This document shows, one piece after another, positions 1 through 11,316 of a stretch of 64,000 nt of DNA (the first letter of the stretch is position 1; every line of letters begins with the position of its first letter). The stretch comes from Homarus americanus (taxonomy: Eukaryota; Arthropoda; Malacostraca; Decapoda; Nephropidae). The DNA is taken from positions 7,609,642 to 7,673,641 of the forward strand of contig NW_024736071.1 in NCBI RefSeq assembly GCF_018991925.1, in the 5' to 3' direction. Both the position numbers and the translations under genes were made by a program. The notes below the pieces were generated by a model, which had not been told where the DNA came from, searched no databases, and was given only the letters and a program-made list of their open reading frames with translations.

Positions 1-640
1 TAATGGTAGTAGTTGTGGTGGCGATGGTAGTGGTAACGTTAGTAGTGGTAGTGGTAATGGTAGTAGTGGTGGTAATAGTAGTATTGGTGGTGGTGGCGAT
101 GGTATTGGTAATGTTAGTAGTGGTAATGGTAGTAGTTGTGGTGGTAATAGTAGTAGTGATGGTGGCGATGGTAGTGGTAATGTTAGTAGTAGTAGTGGTA
201 ATGTTAGTGGTGGCGGTGGTAATGGTAGTTGTGGTGGTGGTGGCGATGGTACTGGCAATGTTGTTAGTGGTAATGGTAGTAATGGTGGTGGTAATGGTAG
301 TAATGGTGGTGGTAATGGTAGTAGAGGTGGTGATAATGGTAGTAGTGGTGGTGGCAATGGTATTGGTAATGTTAGTGGTGGAGGTAATGATAGTAGTGGT
401 GGTGGCAATGGTATTGGTAATGTTAGTGGTGGTGAAAATGAAAGTAGTGGTGGTACTGATGGTGGTGATGGTACTGATGTTAATATTGGTAATGGTAGTA
501 GTGGTGGTGGCAATGGTAGTGGTAATGTTAGTGGTGGAGGTAATGATAGTTGTGGTTGTGGCGATGGTAGTGATAATGTTGTTGGTGGTGGTAATGTTAG
601 TGGTGGTGGTAATGGTAGTGTAATGGTGGTGGTGGGGGTG
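1..640. repeat. Imperfect TGG/TAG/TAA trinucleotide array
   Basis: Continuous units of GGT, AGT and AAT in the + strand, e.g. repeated GGTAATGGTAGTGGTGGTGG. It may extend left of the window. The open frames here encode only V/M runs and are not proteins. Confidence 0.95.
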
Positions 641-854
641 TAGCCTGGGGTGGTGGTAATGATGGTGACGAGTCATGCCGCTGGTGCCTGGGGTAGCTAG
701 ACACTCTTGCTACAGGACCTCCGCTCGACGCCTCTAATAACCCTTAAACATTTCTCCCGTCTCTCACGTAACAGCATTAATACATAATATGGTCTCTTAA
801 ACGACAGCTTATCATACATGTCTTAATTTTACGATACTGACTTTTTGGGGGCGT
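641..854. other. No feature recognised
   Basis: Ordinary unique-looking sequence between the first array and the hairpin; no exon, RNA gene or element is evident. Confidence 0.6.
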
Positions 855-1006
855 ATCACCTGAAGAATATCCACCCCAGCATAATTCACGTAAAGATTAT
901 CCACACGAACGCTAACCTAACCTACACCCCCCCCCCTCCCCCCAAATAGTGTTTGGGTGGTTAATCTTTAAGTGAATTAAGTTGGGGTGGATATTCTTCA
1001 GGTGAT
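855..1006. mobile_element. 152-bp inverted repeat (MITE-like hairpin)
   Basis: Left arm ATCACCTGAAGAATATCCAC (855 onward) is mirrored by GTGGATATTCTTCAGGTGAT ending at 1006. The arms continue inward for about 50 bp with a few mismatches (left ends near TTATCCAC, right starts GTGGTTAA), leaving a loop of about 52 bp with CCTAACC and a C run. No clear target duplication is seen, so a foldback MITE remnant is inferred rather than shown. Confidence 0.75.
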
Positions 1007-1258
1007 CCTTTTTTTTTTTATTACTGCGTTGTATATTGTCATGTTCCCGGGTAGTAAGGGGATTAAGAGCTGGTGCAAAATATGGATGGCTTGAATTGTG
1101 TTTCTCAGTCAGGTTAGTAACGGGTTGAAAAAGACGCATGTTGTGTATTTCACACCATGCTGAGACAATAGGATGAGTGATGTATCGAGGAGATAGTGAC
1201 TGAGCGAATGAGTGAGTGAGTTTGTGAAATAGTTATTTAGTTTGTGGGTGTGAGTTGG

Positions 1259-1675
1259 TTCTTTCCATATCAAGATAGGTTAAAGAAACTAAACTTGCAT
1301 TCCCTAGAAAGACGAAGAGTCCGGGGAGATATGATAGAAGTATTTAAGTGGGTGAAAGGAATCAATAAAGGGGATATAGATAAAGTTCTTATAATATCCG
1401 AGCAGGATAGGACTCGTAGCAACGGATTTAAGTTGGATATGTTTAGGTTTAGGAGGGAGATAAGAAGGAACTGGTTCACAAATAGGGTGGTGGACGAGTG
1501 GAACAAGTTTAGCAACTTTGTAGTAAGTGCTGGAACGCTGGAAAGGTTTAAAATGAGGCTAGATAGATTCATGGATGATAGAGAGTGGTAGTAACTCTCG
1601 ACAGGAGCTGCCATGCACAGACCAACCGGCCTATTGCAGACTCCTTATTTTCTTATGTTATGTTCTTATGCTTAC
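1259..1675 (+). mobile_element. CR1-like LINE, 5'-truncated 3' fragment (copy A)
   Basis: The reading frame ending at the stop at 1589-1591 encodes the extreme C-terminus of a CR1/L2-type reverse transcriptase: YQDRLKKLNLHSLERRRVRG, then MIEVFKWVKGINKGDID, NGFKLDMFRFRREI and NRVVDEWN. A short 3' UTR with CCGGCCTATTGCAG and a TTCTTATG tail follows. It is near-identical to the matching part of copy B at 26.2-26.6 kb and lacks all upstream RT motifs. Confidence 0.85.
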
Positions 1676-4600
1676 CTGTGTGTGTATGAGGGGAGCTTCG
1701 AGAGGTTAGTAAGAATATAGACTTGTCGATGAAAAGTTGGCGATGTATTTAGTATTGAGTCAGCTTTGTGATGCATGTTGGTGGTAGGCAGGTGGTTGTA
1801 CTGTAGTTGGATAACACTTTTTAATACTCAGGATTTTACCGCCACTCAGTGGCCAACCACTCAGGTTCCGTTATGAAGGCGCCAAGGCGAATATTTTTTT
1901 TTTTCATACTCGCTTATGAGTATCAAGGCCCTGAGTGTTTTAATTGTGTACCAGTGTAGGGTATAGTCTTAGGTATTTACAGTATCTCACTTCGGATTAA
2001 GGTGGGCAGGGCTGAAAGTTGAGGTTGTGAGGGTGGATTAGCACTCGGCGTCTCAGCTGGGCACGTGTGGGAGGCGTCATGTACCTGCTGCACCTTAATT
2101 ACTTTCTGGGGAGGATTGCTGCTTCGCCTCACGCCTTGATGCTAATAACCATCTGTTTTTTAAGACTGCTGGTGTTCAAGCGTTGTCGGATATCACGTTA
2201 TTGGTGATCAAACGTTGTCGATTTTCACATCAAAAACCAAACGCTCTAGATGAACAAACGTTACTGAAGATCAGACGGTGCTGCCGTCTTCCATTGATGA
2301 CTACCTTCCGCTGCTGACTAAACATGGCAGCCCACAACCCAGTTTCACTGACTTACCCAGCACTGCTGACGATCGGTTGAACACTGCCGACCACTCATAC
2401 AAGCACGAGAGGAACTCGCCCGTATGATTGATCTTCTGTGCTGTGAGGGATATGATAGTAACCAAAAAGGAAAAGGAAAAAGTTGGCTGTATTGATGGAA
2501 GTGAAATGACTATGTGTCTTTACTCAATGTGCATTGAAAGTTGTGTCACAAGGATGGTTTGGTGACCCTGAGTATCATTTGTGTACTGTTATCCTGTAGA
2601 AAGTTCCCTTGTCCACTGCGCTTGTCTTTTACATGTAGTACCGTAATAGACAATGGAAGATTAACTTTAAATTAACACTTAAATACACTCTAGTGGATCA
2701 GATAGTGACTTTTAGGAAATTTTTGATTATATAGTATAATTTCGTCGTTAATTTTTGGGTATAGATTAAACAAGTGCGCTTAAGTTACTTGTGATGATTC
2801 TACACTTGCAATGATACAGTTAATTAGGTGCAAGGGATGTCTTGTTGAGAAAGTGTTGCTGGTTTGGCTTTTACACTGTCGGAACTGACGATTGTGAAGG
2901 TGATTACTAATAATTTTACTGAGAGTAAGTCAGAGAGAGAGGGGCATGGTTGAAGGTGGACTTATTTACACCATGGAGAGTGGAGGAGGAGAATGTGCGC
3001 ATCATGCTAAATAATCAGGTGAGTGTTGCAGTGCTGTCTCTCACCTGTGGCCATCACACTGGACGTTCCTTCCTCCCCCACTTGAACGTCAGGAGCTGAC
3101 AGAATTTTGCCCACGTTCCCTACATATCTTGAACATCAGGGCTACCTCACCTGTGTACACCTCATCAGATGTTCTACAAACCACCTGAACGGCTGTCCTT
3201 CCTCCCAGAGTCCCAGGTGACTACGACGCTGCACAATACTCAATCACTCCATCACTGAACGGTCGTCACTCCTCCAAATACATTCCCTTAGTCACACTCC
3301 TCCCTCCTTACTCCCTGTCTTATCCTGTACTTATAACTTGGACGATGATTGTCGATGGTTATCCTCTTGCACTTGAACAGAACTCATGCTGAAGGCCGAT
3401 GATATAATAACTGCTTGTTGCTGATTTTCAGTTGAGGAATTCTCTAAGGCAGTGTGGCCCTTCTTGCAACTGTTGTATTCATGGCTGACCCAGTGTGGGT
3501 TACCCTCCTGATAGCTGTACCGACTCTTGCGTCTTTAGGGGTGTCAGGCTGAGAGCTAAAGCTGTAGTAAGGTGTTCTTACCCAATCGACGCCAGGATGG
3601 GTTTCTCTTCGTGACCGTCTCACTGATGGTTGTCAAGGAGGTTTGTTAGGTGTATGGTAGGGCGAAGTGAGGCATTGTGACTCAGGTGTTGAACGTTGCT
3701 CTTGGCTCATGTTATAACTTCTCTAGAATAGGTCTTGTATTTTTATCTATGGTGAATTATTGTATACTCTTAATTGAGTATCAGGCGAACATGGTATTAC
3801 TCACTAGACAACCAGGCGATTGGATCGTGATTGCCTGCAGGAGTAATTGTACACTTTATTTTAGTGCAGACAAGACACGGTAGCTTTTGAGTACCAGGTA
3901 TGAGGCGGTAACTCTTGTTTGGAGTACGAGACGAACATGGTAACCTCCTCTAGAGTACTAGACGTGACGGGCACCTCCCTCAGTATCAGGCGGGCTGGAT
4001 TGGTCGTGATTGTCTGGGGAGGAAAATTCTGTATTACCAGTTTATCTCTGATTACTGCAATTTATTCCCAACTTTGTTATTTCCGGAGTTTCTGCTGCTG
4101 GACTGTCTTCACCGTCTGTTTTATAATAAGTTGTGTACAGTGGTTATTATTGTCTCTACCTGTACCTTAATGATTACTGTCCCTACCTGTATCTGCACAG
4201 TTGCTTCTGAAAATAATGAGGCTCAGAATGTCGTGATGCTTGTAAACTGACTTAATCATGGTGCTGTACCTGAATTGAGGTATGTTCCTGTGCTGTTGTT
4301 CCTGGTTTAATAATATAACTTGTTATGAAATATAAAATGTGTTATTAATTAAAATTAGATAGAAACGTGACTTATATTTTATTTTTCTGCTCTAATGTTC
4401 AGTACAGTATACTCGGATGGTTACCTTATGTGTAAAGGTTACTATTCATTTCACATCCTACAAGTATTTTCATTTTGTTGTGTATTGGGCCTCGTAAATT
4501 TACTGTTGCAGTATATACTATAGTGTGTAACACAGGGGTGGTGTGTATAGCCTGTTGTGACGTGCGGTACACAGTTCGTGGGTCCGGGTTCTCAAAGATA

Positions 4601-5925
4601 CGTCTTGACTCTAGAGTTTCATAGTTAAATTTTATTAGTTTTGTAATTGGTAATGAAAGAACATAATAGAGTTAGTGTAAAATCCTTATATAACTGTGGC
4701 ATAACTTAGGCCGCTAGCGTTGTCTATAGTTGCTTCGGTGTGTCGTTGGATATTATCTCCTGTCACAAGTTAGGGGAGAAACTTTACGTATTATTGGCTA
4801 CCACGACCTGAGTATAACACCAGCGTGACCAACAGCAATCATGTACAACATGTTAGTTGCAGCCGGGTGAGGAACACGATCGCCACCTATGTCACAGCTG
4901 TGTTGACATTGGTAATTCAGCGAAACATGCATATGGATTAAACTCGATCACTCGTAACAAAAACCTGGTTCTCTTTATAATGTAATCATCATCGTGGCTG
5001 TTAACAATATGTGTGGTTTTAAAATGCGTTTTTTCTCTTTTATCATTACTTGAGGAAAAATCTCTCCTGTAGTGAAATGTATGATAATGTTTCCTCTGAA
5101 CGTAAGTAAAGGTGTTGTTAATAGTACCAGTTATTGTTCAGCAGAGAACTAGACATACTCGTTCAAATTGTACTGTGCGGTATTTAAGGTGTTGTGCATT
5201 CCCTGACCTGCGAGCTAAACCAGCCTGGTAGATCACAAGGTAGTGAAGAGGAGGCGAGCCACCTAAAACAACCTCCAGGTAAATTCAGACTATGTTAAAT
5301 TTTTGTATGTTATTACTCCACAGCCACCTATCACTCCCCGGCAGTAGGGTGGTGACAAGTGTGTGTGTGGGGGTTAGAACACTAGGAAGGAGGGAACACC
5401 CTGAACCATCGTAGGTACTACCACCCCTGGACTAATGTAAGCTGTGGGCCGCGTTTAACACCTTCCTCGGAATCGTCAACAGATAAACCTTTCTTCTTTA
5501 TTCCCTCTCAACTTCCTTTAGTCCGTGGGGGGGGTGTAGTGATCGGTGTGTGAATGTGAATGTATGTTTGTAAACTCATATCGACCACCATTTTAACGGA
5601 TTTTTAAGCTAGTTGTTATCAATAGTGCATATGGATGGGTAACGGGCATATACCAACGTGACTTAGTCCAGATGAGTTTGTTTGTCCGTCCGTCCGTTCG
5701 TTAGCTTCAAATGGCTCGTGTATGTACTACCATATTGAATTGTTACAGGTAAAGAGGAAAGACCACTGAGGAGCTATCATGTATGTTAGTCCGTCCTGTC
5801 GACTAATACAAATTGTTAATATTATTTATATGTAAAACAATACTGTTTTGTACTTTAAAACTCTTGATTGTAGCCCGGCGATGACTCGGCCTAATTACAC
5901 TAATGAAAAAAATTAATGTAGTCAT
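1676..5925. other. Intronic/unique sequence without recognised gene
   Basis: AT-rich, no convincing exon or RNA. A weak diverged duplication occurs at about 3774-4015, where GACGAACATGGTA-like and TCGTGATTG-like words recur. CAG|GTGAGT at about 3018 is a consensus-like donor with no supporting exon. Confidence 0.5.
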
Positions 5926-5999
5926 CGGTGATTGGCCGCTGGTGGACGAGTCCCCGAGCCAGTGTTGTTAAAGTCGAGGGCAGGAGGCGGCGGTGTACA

Positions 6000-6228
6000 C
6001 GACGCCTCCACCACCACCGCCTTGCTACCACCACCACCACCACTTCTACCATCATCACCACTACCTCTACCTCCGCTACTACTTCTACCTCCACTACCTC
6101 TACCTCCGCTACTACTTCTACCACCACCACTTCTACCACCACCACTTCTACCACCACCACCACCATCTTGACTACCTCTACACCACTACTACTTCTACCA
6201 CCACCACCACCCACTACTTCTACCACCA

Positions 6229-6255
<27 letters not shown>
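6000..6255. repeat. CCA/CTA/CTT trinucleotide array (left block)
   Basis: Imperfect (CCA)n, (CTA)n and CTTCTACCA units. Variants such as CCATCTTGACTACC and CTACCATCATCACC recur in the block at 6949-7133, suggesting both once formed a single array. Confidence 0.9.
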
Positions 6256-6260
<5 letters not shown>

Positions 6261-6948
6261 TTTTTTTTTTTTTTAGTGGCCTCCAGCCTCCCCCAATAGC
6301 CACACCTTCGCCACCATTTATTTACCTTAATATTAAATATCCTAATACATAATAAGCTATCCTATCTGTGTTAAATTAGTTGAGCCGCAGATCTATGCGG
6401 CATTCAGTGACTGTAGCCTCATAGTCAATATCTGCAGCAGTTGTCGGAGTAGGGGCAGAAGCTCTCGTTCCCCTGAGGCAGAGCAAAGCCGACCGAAGGA
6501 GAGAGAAGGACAGTCGACATCTCATCCAGGCTGTAACATAACTTCTGGGCTGCTGCTTCTGTTCGGAGATCAACTCCGCGAGTCTGGCGTAGAAACATCT
6601 TGCACTTGGGCCCATCCCACCAGAGGTTGTGAACACTAGAGGAGTGAAGCTGCCTTGATCAACGTTTTGAATTCTCTCCCCATATGCCCTTCTCTTGTCG
6701 TTCGCGTTCCTCCTATGTGCAGCATCGAGAGCTAGGTTACGGTGACAAGTGGCCATGGGATAAAAAATCCTGATGTCGAAGAAAGCTCGCTGTCCCCGCA
6801 TCCAGAATCCTCGAGCACTGACGTCCACACGGGCTTCGTTAGATGTGTTTGAAGTCCTGTGTTGGAAGATCTCACCATCCAGTGGAAGGAGGGTCGGTTC
6901 TACCATGACGTCCCGGCAGATTTCCTTCAACATATTTGCTGTGAGATC
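6256..6948 (-). mobile_element. Retroelement 3' fragment with nuclease-like C-terminal domain (copy F)
   Basis: On the minus strand an open frame (stop near 6376) encodes ANMLKEICRDVMVEPTLLPL, then DVSARGFWMRGQRAFFDIRI, HRNLALDAA, GSFTPLVFTTSGGMG and LSFSLLRSALLCLRG. I recall this segment from the C-terminus of invertebrate retroelement reverse-transcriptase proteins. The RGQRAFFDIRI stretch has the look of a PD-(D/E)XK-type nuclease strand; that is inference. The protein start is lost in the adjacent (CTA)n array. The 3' side carries a UTR ending GGAGGCCAC, a 15-A run and then (GTA)n. It is less broken than copy E. Confidence 0.75.
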
Positions 6949-6949
6949 C

Positions 6950-7019
<70 letters not shown>

Positions 7020-7133
7020 CATCTTGACTACCACCACCACCACCACCACCACTACTTCTACCATCATCACCGCTACCTCCACCACCACCACCACCTTTAC
7101 CACCACTATTACTTCTACCACCACCACCAAACT
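6949..7133. repeat. CTA then CCA trinucleotide array (right block)
   Basis: A pure (CTA)n of about 20 units abuts the 5' end of copy F, followed by CCATCTTGACTACC and (CCA)n with CTTCTACCATCATCACC. The apparent poly-Ser tract of the overlapping minus-strand frame is just this repeat. Confidence 0.92.
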
Positions 7134-7264
7134 GTCTCCTAGGGAGCACGCTAGTAGGGCGTGTCTGCTAGGGTACTGGTGAGGAAATGAACAAGGGGAC
7201 GCGGGTCAGGGTGAGACAGGCCGTCCTACCCAGCTGGAGAGGCCGGATATCCTGTGTGTGTTGA

Positions 7265-7665
7265 TCTTGTACCAGTATCACACCCTGGCCTACACCCTGG
7301 CCTACACATTAGCCTACATCCTAACCCACACCCTGGTGTATACCCTAACCCACACCCTGGTCTATACCCTAACCCACACCCTGGTCTATACCCTAACCCA
7401 CACCCTGGTCTATACCCTAACCCACACCCTGGCCTATACCCTAACCCACACCCTGGCCTACACCCTAACCCACACCCTGGCCTACATACTAGCCTGCACC
7501 CTATCCCGTTCCCTGGCGAACATACTAGCTTACATCCTAACCAATACTCTGGCCTACACACTAGCCTACACCCTATCCCGTTCCCTGGCCTACACACTAG
7601 CCTACATCCTAACCAATAGCCTACTCTGACCTATACCCTAACCCACACCCTGGCCTACACCCTTG
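7265..7665. repeat. 24-bp minisatellite
   Basis: About 14-16 units of a 24-mer such as CACACCCTGGTCTATACCCT. The unit length is a multiple of three and stop-free, giving spurious 8-residue repeat proteins (NPHPGLYP) in several frames. Confidence 0.95.
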
Positions 7666-7788
7666 GTCACAGCCTTGCGTACCTACGCTTGATGAGTATG
7701 TTGAGTTTTAGCTTTTTGTTTTATTCGTTGTTATAAGTAAGACGTCCAAAGGTTTTCCTAATTTGTTATACGTGTGTAATAATTAACG

Positions 7789-7793
<5 letters not shown>

Positions 7794-7822
<29 letters not shown>
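7794..7822. repeat. (TG)n microsatellite
   Basis: Uninterrupted dinucleotide run. Confidence 0.95.
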
Positions 7823-7824
<2 letters not shown>

Positions 7825-8520
7825 CTTTAGAATTGATTCCTCTATACTACACTCATAGAGGATTGAAAACCACCTACTGTCACAAAGGAAGGATGGTAGT
7901 GGTTCTTTTTAAGGTATTTACCGGCTGAAGTGAAAAATCGTAAATTGAATGAATTAGAAAGATAAATTTTTAAAGGAAATTTACCAGAGAGATTGTTTAA
8001 GAGTCTAGGACGTGTAGTGTGTGCGTGTGTGTGTTGAGAGTTTGTAAAAATAAATTCTGTTGTGCAGCGTAGAATTGTTTAGGTAGTTTATGTTCCTGCA
8101 GGTGGCAGTGTGAATATTGTCACTGGCGATGTTTATGAAGACGACGAATAGAGAAAAACACGCTGCTGAATGAACTGTTGTCGTCCACGTAAGTCTTTGT
8201 CATATATATTTGTAAAGGCAATGACTTATTATGACGAAGGGGGAAGAAAGGTGGGGTGAGAACCAAGCCCTTGGGGACTTCACTTCCATTGTGAAAATAA
8301 TCACGGTGATCACACAGCACCTGCACCAATACGGATGTAGGAGAGTGTACATACTTATGCTCACGGTACAGTTTTATTTGTTTAGAATTTAGTAACGAAG
8401 GCAGTAATATATATTTTTTTTAGTTATTTTTGTTTTAACTTAAAACCAAATTATAGAATACATTTTAATATATCTTAAAGATTTCGTGGTAAATGAGTCA
8501 ATCTAGCACACACACATACC

Positions 8521-8558
<38 letters not shown>

Positions 8559-9331
8559 AATCATAAACCAGACTTAAGGATTTAGCCCTTTTCTGTGATT
8601 CAAAGTTAACAACAAGTCTTGAGTGAGGAGCCGAGGTGGGGCGGGAGGGGCAGGGGTGCAAGGACAAGTGAAAGTGCTTAACGTAGAGAAGTATTGTATA
8701 CACTACCGTGCAACCCTTGGTAAGTAAGGAAAATGGAGCACTGAGGAACGAGGATGATGAAGTATTAATCATGAGCTGCATTAGTGCGGGCCAGGCACAC
8801 CTTCACCCTCTCATAGTTTTCCCAGACGAACTGTTGTTTACAAGTTAATCATTTACACCTCAAGATATTTTACTGACTTGTGAATGAATTACATCTGTAG
8901 CTGTGATGACAATGAAACAAAATTACGCTACAATTATTGAAATATTGTATTTATGATGATTATTTACATTTACAGTATAACCAGATTTTAGAATTTTATT
9001 GCTGCAATAATCGAACACCAGGCCGCATACTCACCTCAAGTGCCTCTTTCTGCTGTTCGGCAAAAAATTCTCTCGGGGAGTGTCAGTCATTCAGTTAGTC
9101 AGGCTTGGTATTCATAGAGCTAATGACACAGCTAAATAATTGGCAAGTGTTCCTTACGTGTAATTACACGTAAGGAGCACGACATCTCAGCCGCTTAATA
9201 TTCGCTTTTCAGTTTGGTATAAATAGAAAATCTTCACGTAGCTTTTGATCGCTTTTGTAAGTTTTGCAACAATGTAGTATATTTATTAAGAGTTTTGCTG
9301 TGTACTGACGTGGACCTTCTCTTGCTTGCAG
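7823..9331. other. Intronic/unique sequence, no gene recognised
   Basis: AT-rich, with an (AT)n run at 8523-8555. The minus-strand frames here show no family resemblance. Confidence 0.5.
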
Positions 9332-9365
9332 CTGCGACCTCAGCGGGAGACGCCGGCCGGCCCAT
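9332..9365 (+). other. Candidate 34-nt upstream exon of the taiman-like gene
   Basis: A good pyrimidine tract and acceptor (CTTCTCTTGCTTGCAG) precede a GC-rich 34-nt segment that is followed by GTATGT, a plausible donor, in AT-rich surroundings. Its last two bases (AT) would complete the split codon of the bHLH exon to give I-NKC, which I recall as the order in insect Taiman. The upstream residues in that frame (ATSAGDAGRP) are not recognisable. It could also be an untranslated exon or chance. Confidence 0.25.
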
Positions 9366-11136
9366 GTATGTTGTAGTACAGTCTGCTTATTGCTTCCACT
9401 CCCTTCCCTCTCACTCGCTTGTCATCACGTACAGTACAGTCTCACTCTTGTCATCACTATTTTAAACTCAACTTGGTCGGCCTGTCTTTTTATTTGCTAG
9501 TTTCCATAACCATTAAATCTGTGTAGCGATGTTTGTGTAGTTGTTGCCATACATCCCACTCCGTGGTCGGCGTCCACAAGTTTGTGTTGTTATTGTGAAT
9601 TTGAGGGTCATCCACCACACAAGTAATATCAATTGGTTGCAGTTTCGTTTTATACGTATCAAAATTTATGTTTAGGATGAGTGCAGAAGACAGTATGTAT
9701 GGTCCAGCCAGACAGCTAAAGGAGACGTACATAGATGTAAACACACACACACACACACTGTCAGGATTAAAATTGGCAGCATTTTTAATGTGGTCAAAAA
9801 ATCAGTGTAAGTACTGGCTTGTGTGGAATATTTTATGTTTAATTGAGAAATGATAGACTTTTTAATATATGTACCAAATGTATGAAATCAAAATGTCATG
9901 GTTCAGTATAATTGCCGATGTTCTGTTTTTCCGGATGAAAGAACAAACTGCGGGACAGTGGGTACCTCGGTAAGAACACTCAAGATAGTAGAGCTACTTT
10001 ATTTTGACTAACCAGAGAATAATGCCGAACCTGATACTCGGGGAAACTCCTTTATTGTGATCAGTAGCTGTGACACGAATATTATCAGTAACATTCATAT
10101 GACGTAACTCACTTTTCTAAAAGATAAACAATTACAAGGGAATCCCAGCTCGAACAAGGTGACGTCATGCGGGTGCTGCTGGTGGCCTCACATACCCGGG
10201 TACGAGTCGACTCGTGTAGCTTCACACCGGGGATCTTACAGCAACACCACCACAATAACAATGGTCAAAAAAACAGTGAAGAGTGTACTCAGGAGGGACC
10301 ACAGGAAATACCACAGCGAACTTGGCACGTTGAGGAGACTTGTGACCAAACACTAGTGCTGTGACGGACCTTGGGGTCGATCGTGGGCTACATCGCCACA
10401 CCTGTGTCACACACCTTGTGCAGCCTCACCACATCTGTATTTCCTCACCACACTTCTCGTGTAACTTCACCACATGCTTCTTGCACCAGTAACTCCTGGG
10501 CAACTCATAATTACGGCGCCAACCTAGGCGTTGGTATACCTACCTGGCAGGTATATCAATGACGACATAGATATCTCAGCTCGACCTTGTGAAGTGACGT
10601 AAGTGCTTCAGCTCAACCGTTGGAAAGTTGCTTTAATGAAAGTTCGATTAGAAAGACCTGTGGGAATGAAGGTACAAGTAATAATTATGAGGTGGGATGA
10701 AGCTAGTAAATGTGTCATTTGGAACCACAAAGAGCTGGATAATGTGAGTGGATGTTAAAGTCTTAGAAAACAATTGCATAGACTGGTGAATGTGTCCTTA
10801 AAAACCAGACAAGAGTTAACAGTTGGTGAATGTGTCGTCTTGAACCACTTGAGAGGTGAATAAAGTCAGGCAGTGTATCGTCTAACGCTAACACGAGTTA
10901 AAGTGTCAGCGAATGTGTCCTGCAAGACCAGAGGAGGAGGATAACGTCAGGGAATGTCCTCGAGGTTTTGGTGGATTGCAGGCGGTGATCTCGGAGGAAC
11001 CACGTGAAGTTGTGAACATTGAGGAGTGTTTGTGTGTGAGAGAGATTGGGGATACGTCTTTGACTGAGGACACGACGCCATGTGTAGCGGTAATAAATGT
11101 GAAACGTTCTGGATAAAGTGGAAGATATTAGGAACG

Positions 11137-11140
<4 letters not shown>
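9366..11140. other. Intronic/unique sequence, no gene recognised
   Basis: No supported exon. A short (AC)n sits near 9740. A perfect TGACGTCA (CRE) palindrome at 10160-10167 is expected about once by chance in 64 kb. Confidence 0.5.
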
Positions 11141-11179
<39 letters not shown>

Positions 11180-11316
11180 ATATTATTCCTCTTGTAAGAT
11201 TTTATATATTAAAGACTCAGTGTGTAAATGGAGGTAGTATGATTTACACACACACACACACACACACACATACATACATACATACATACATACATACATA
11301 CATACATACATACATC
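11141..11316. repeat. Compound microsatellite (TG)n ... (AC)n(ATAC)n
   Basis: A (GT)n run at 11141-11177, then about 70 bp of other sequence, then (AC)n at 11246-11270 running into (CATA)n to 11316. The GT and AC runs are inverted relative to each other and could pair in RNA. Confidence 0.93.

Noticed and set aside
2985..3023. ATG in good context followed by CAG|GTGAGT, as a possible first exon
   Set aside because: The ATG frame hits a stop just before the donor; the other open frame (WRVEEENVRIMLNNQ) has no recognised similarity or acceptor.
6376..7149. Single 257-residue gene with a poly-Ser N-terminus
   Set aside because: The Ser tract is the (CTA)n array; only the part from about 6948 downward is retroelement coding sequence.
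7226..7629. NPHPGLYP / GCGLGYRP repeat proteins on both strands
   Set aside because: A 24-bp minisatellite open in several frames.
10160..10167. Perfect CRE palindrome TGACGTCA
   Set aside because: One such 8-mer is expected by chance in a window of this size and nothing else suggests a promoter.
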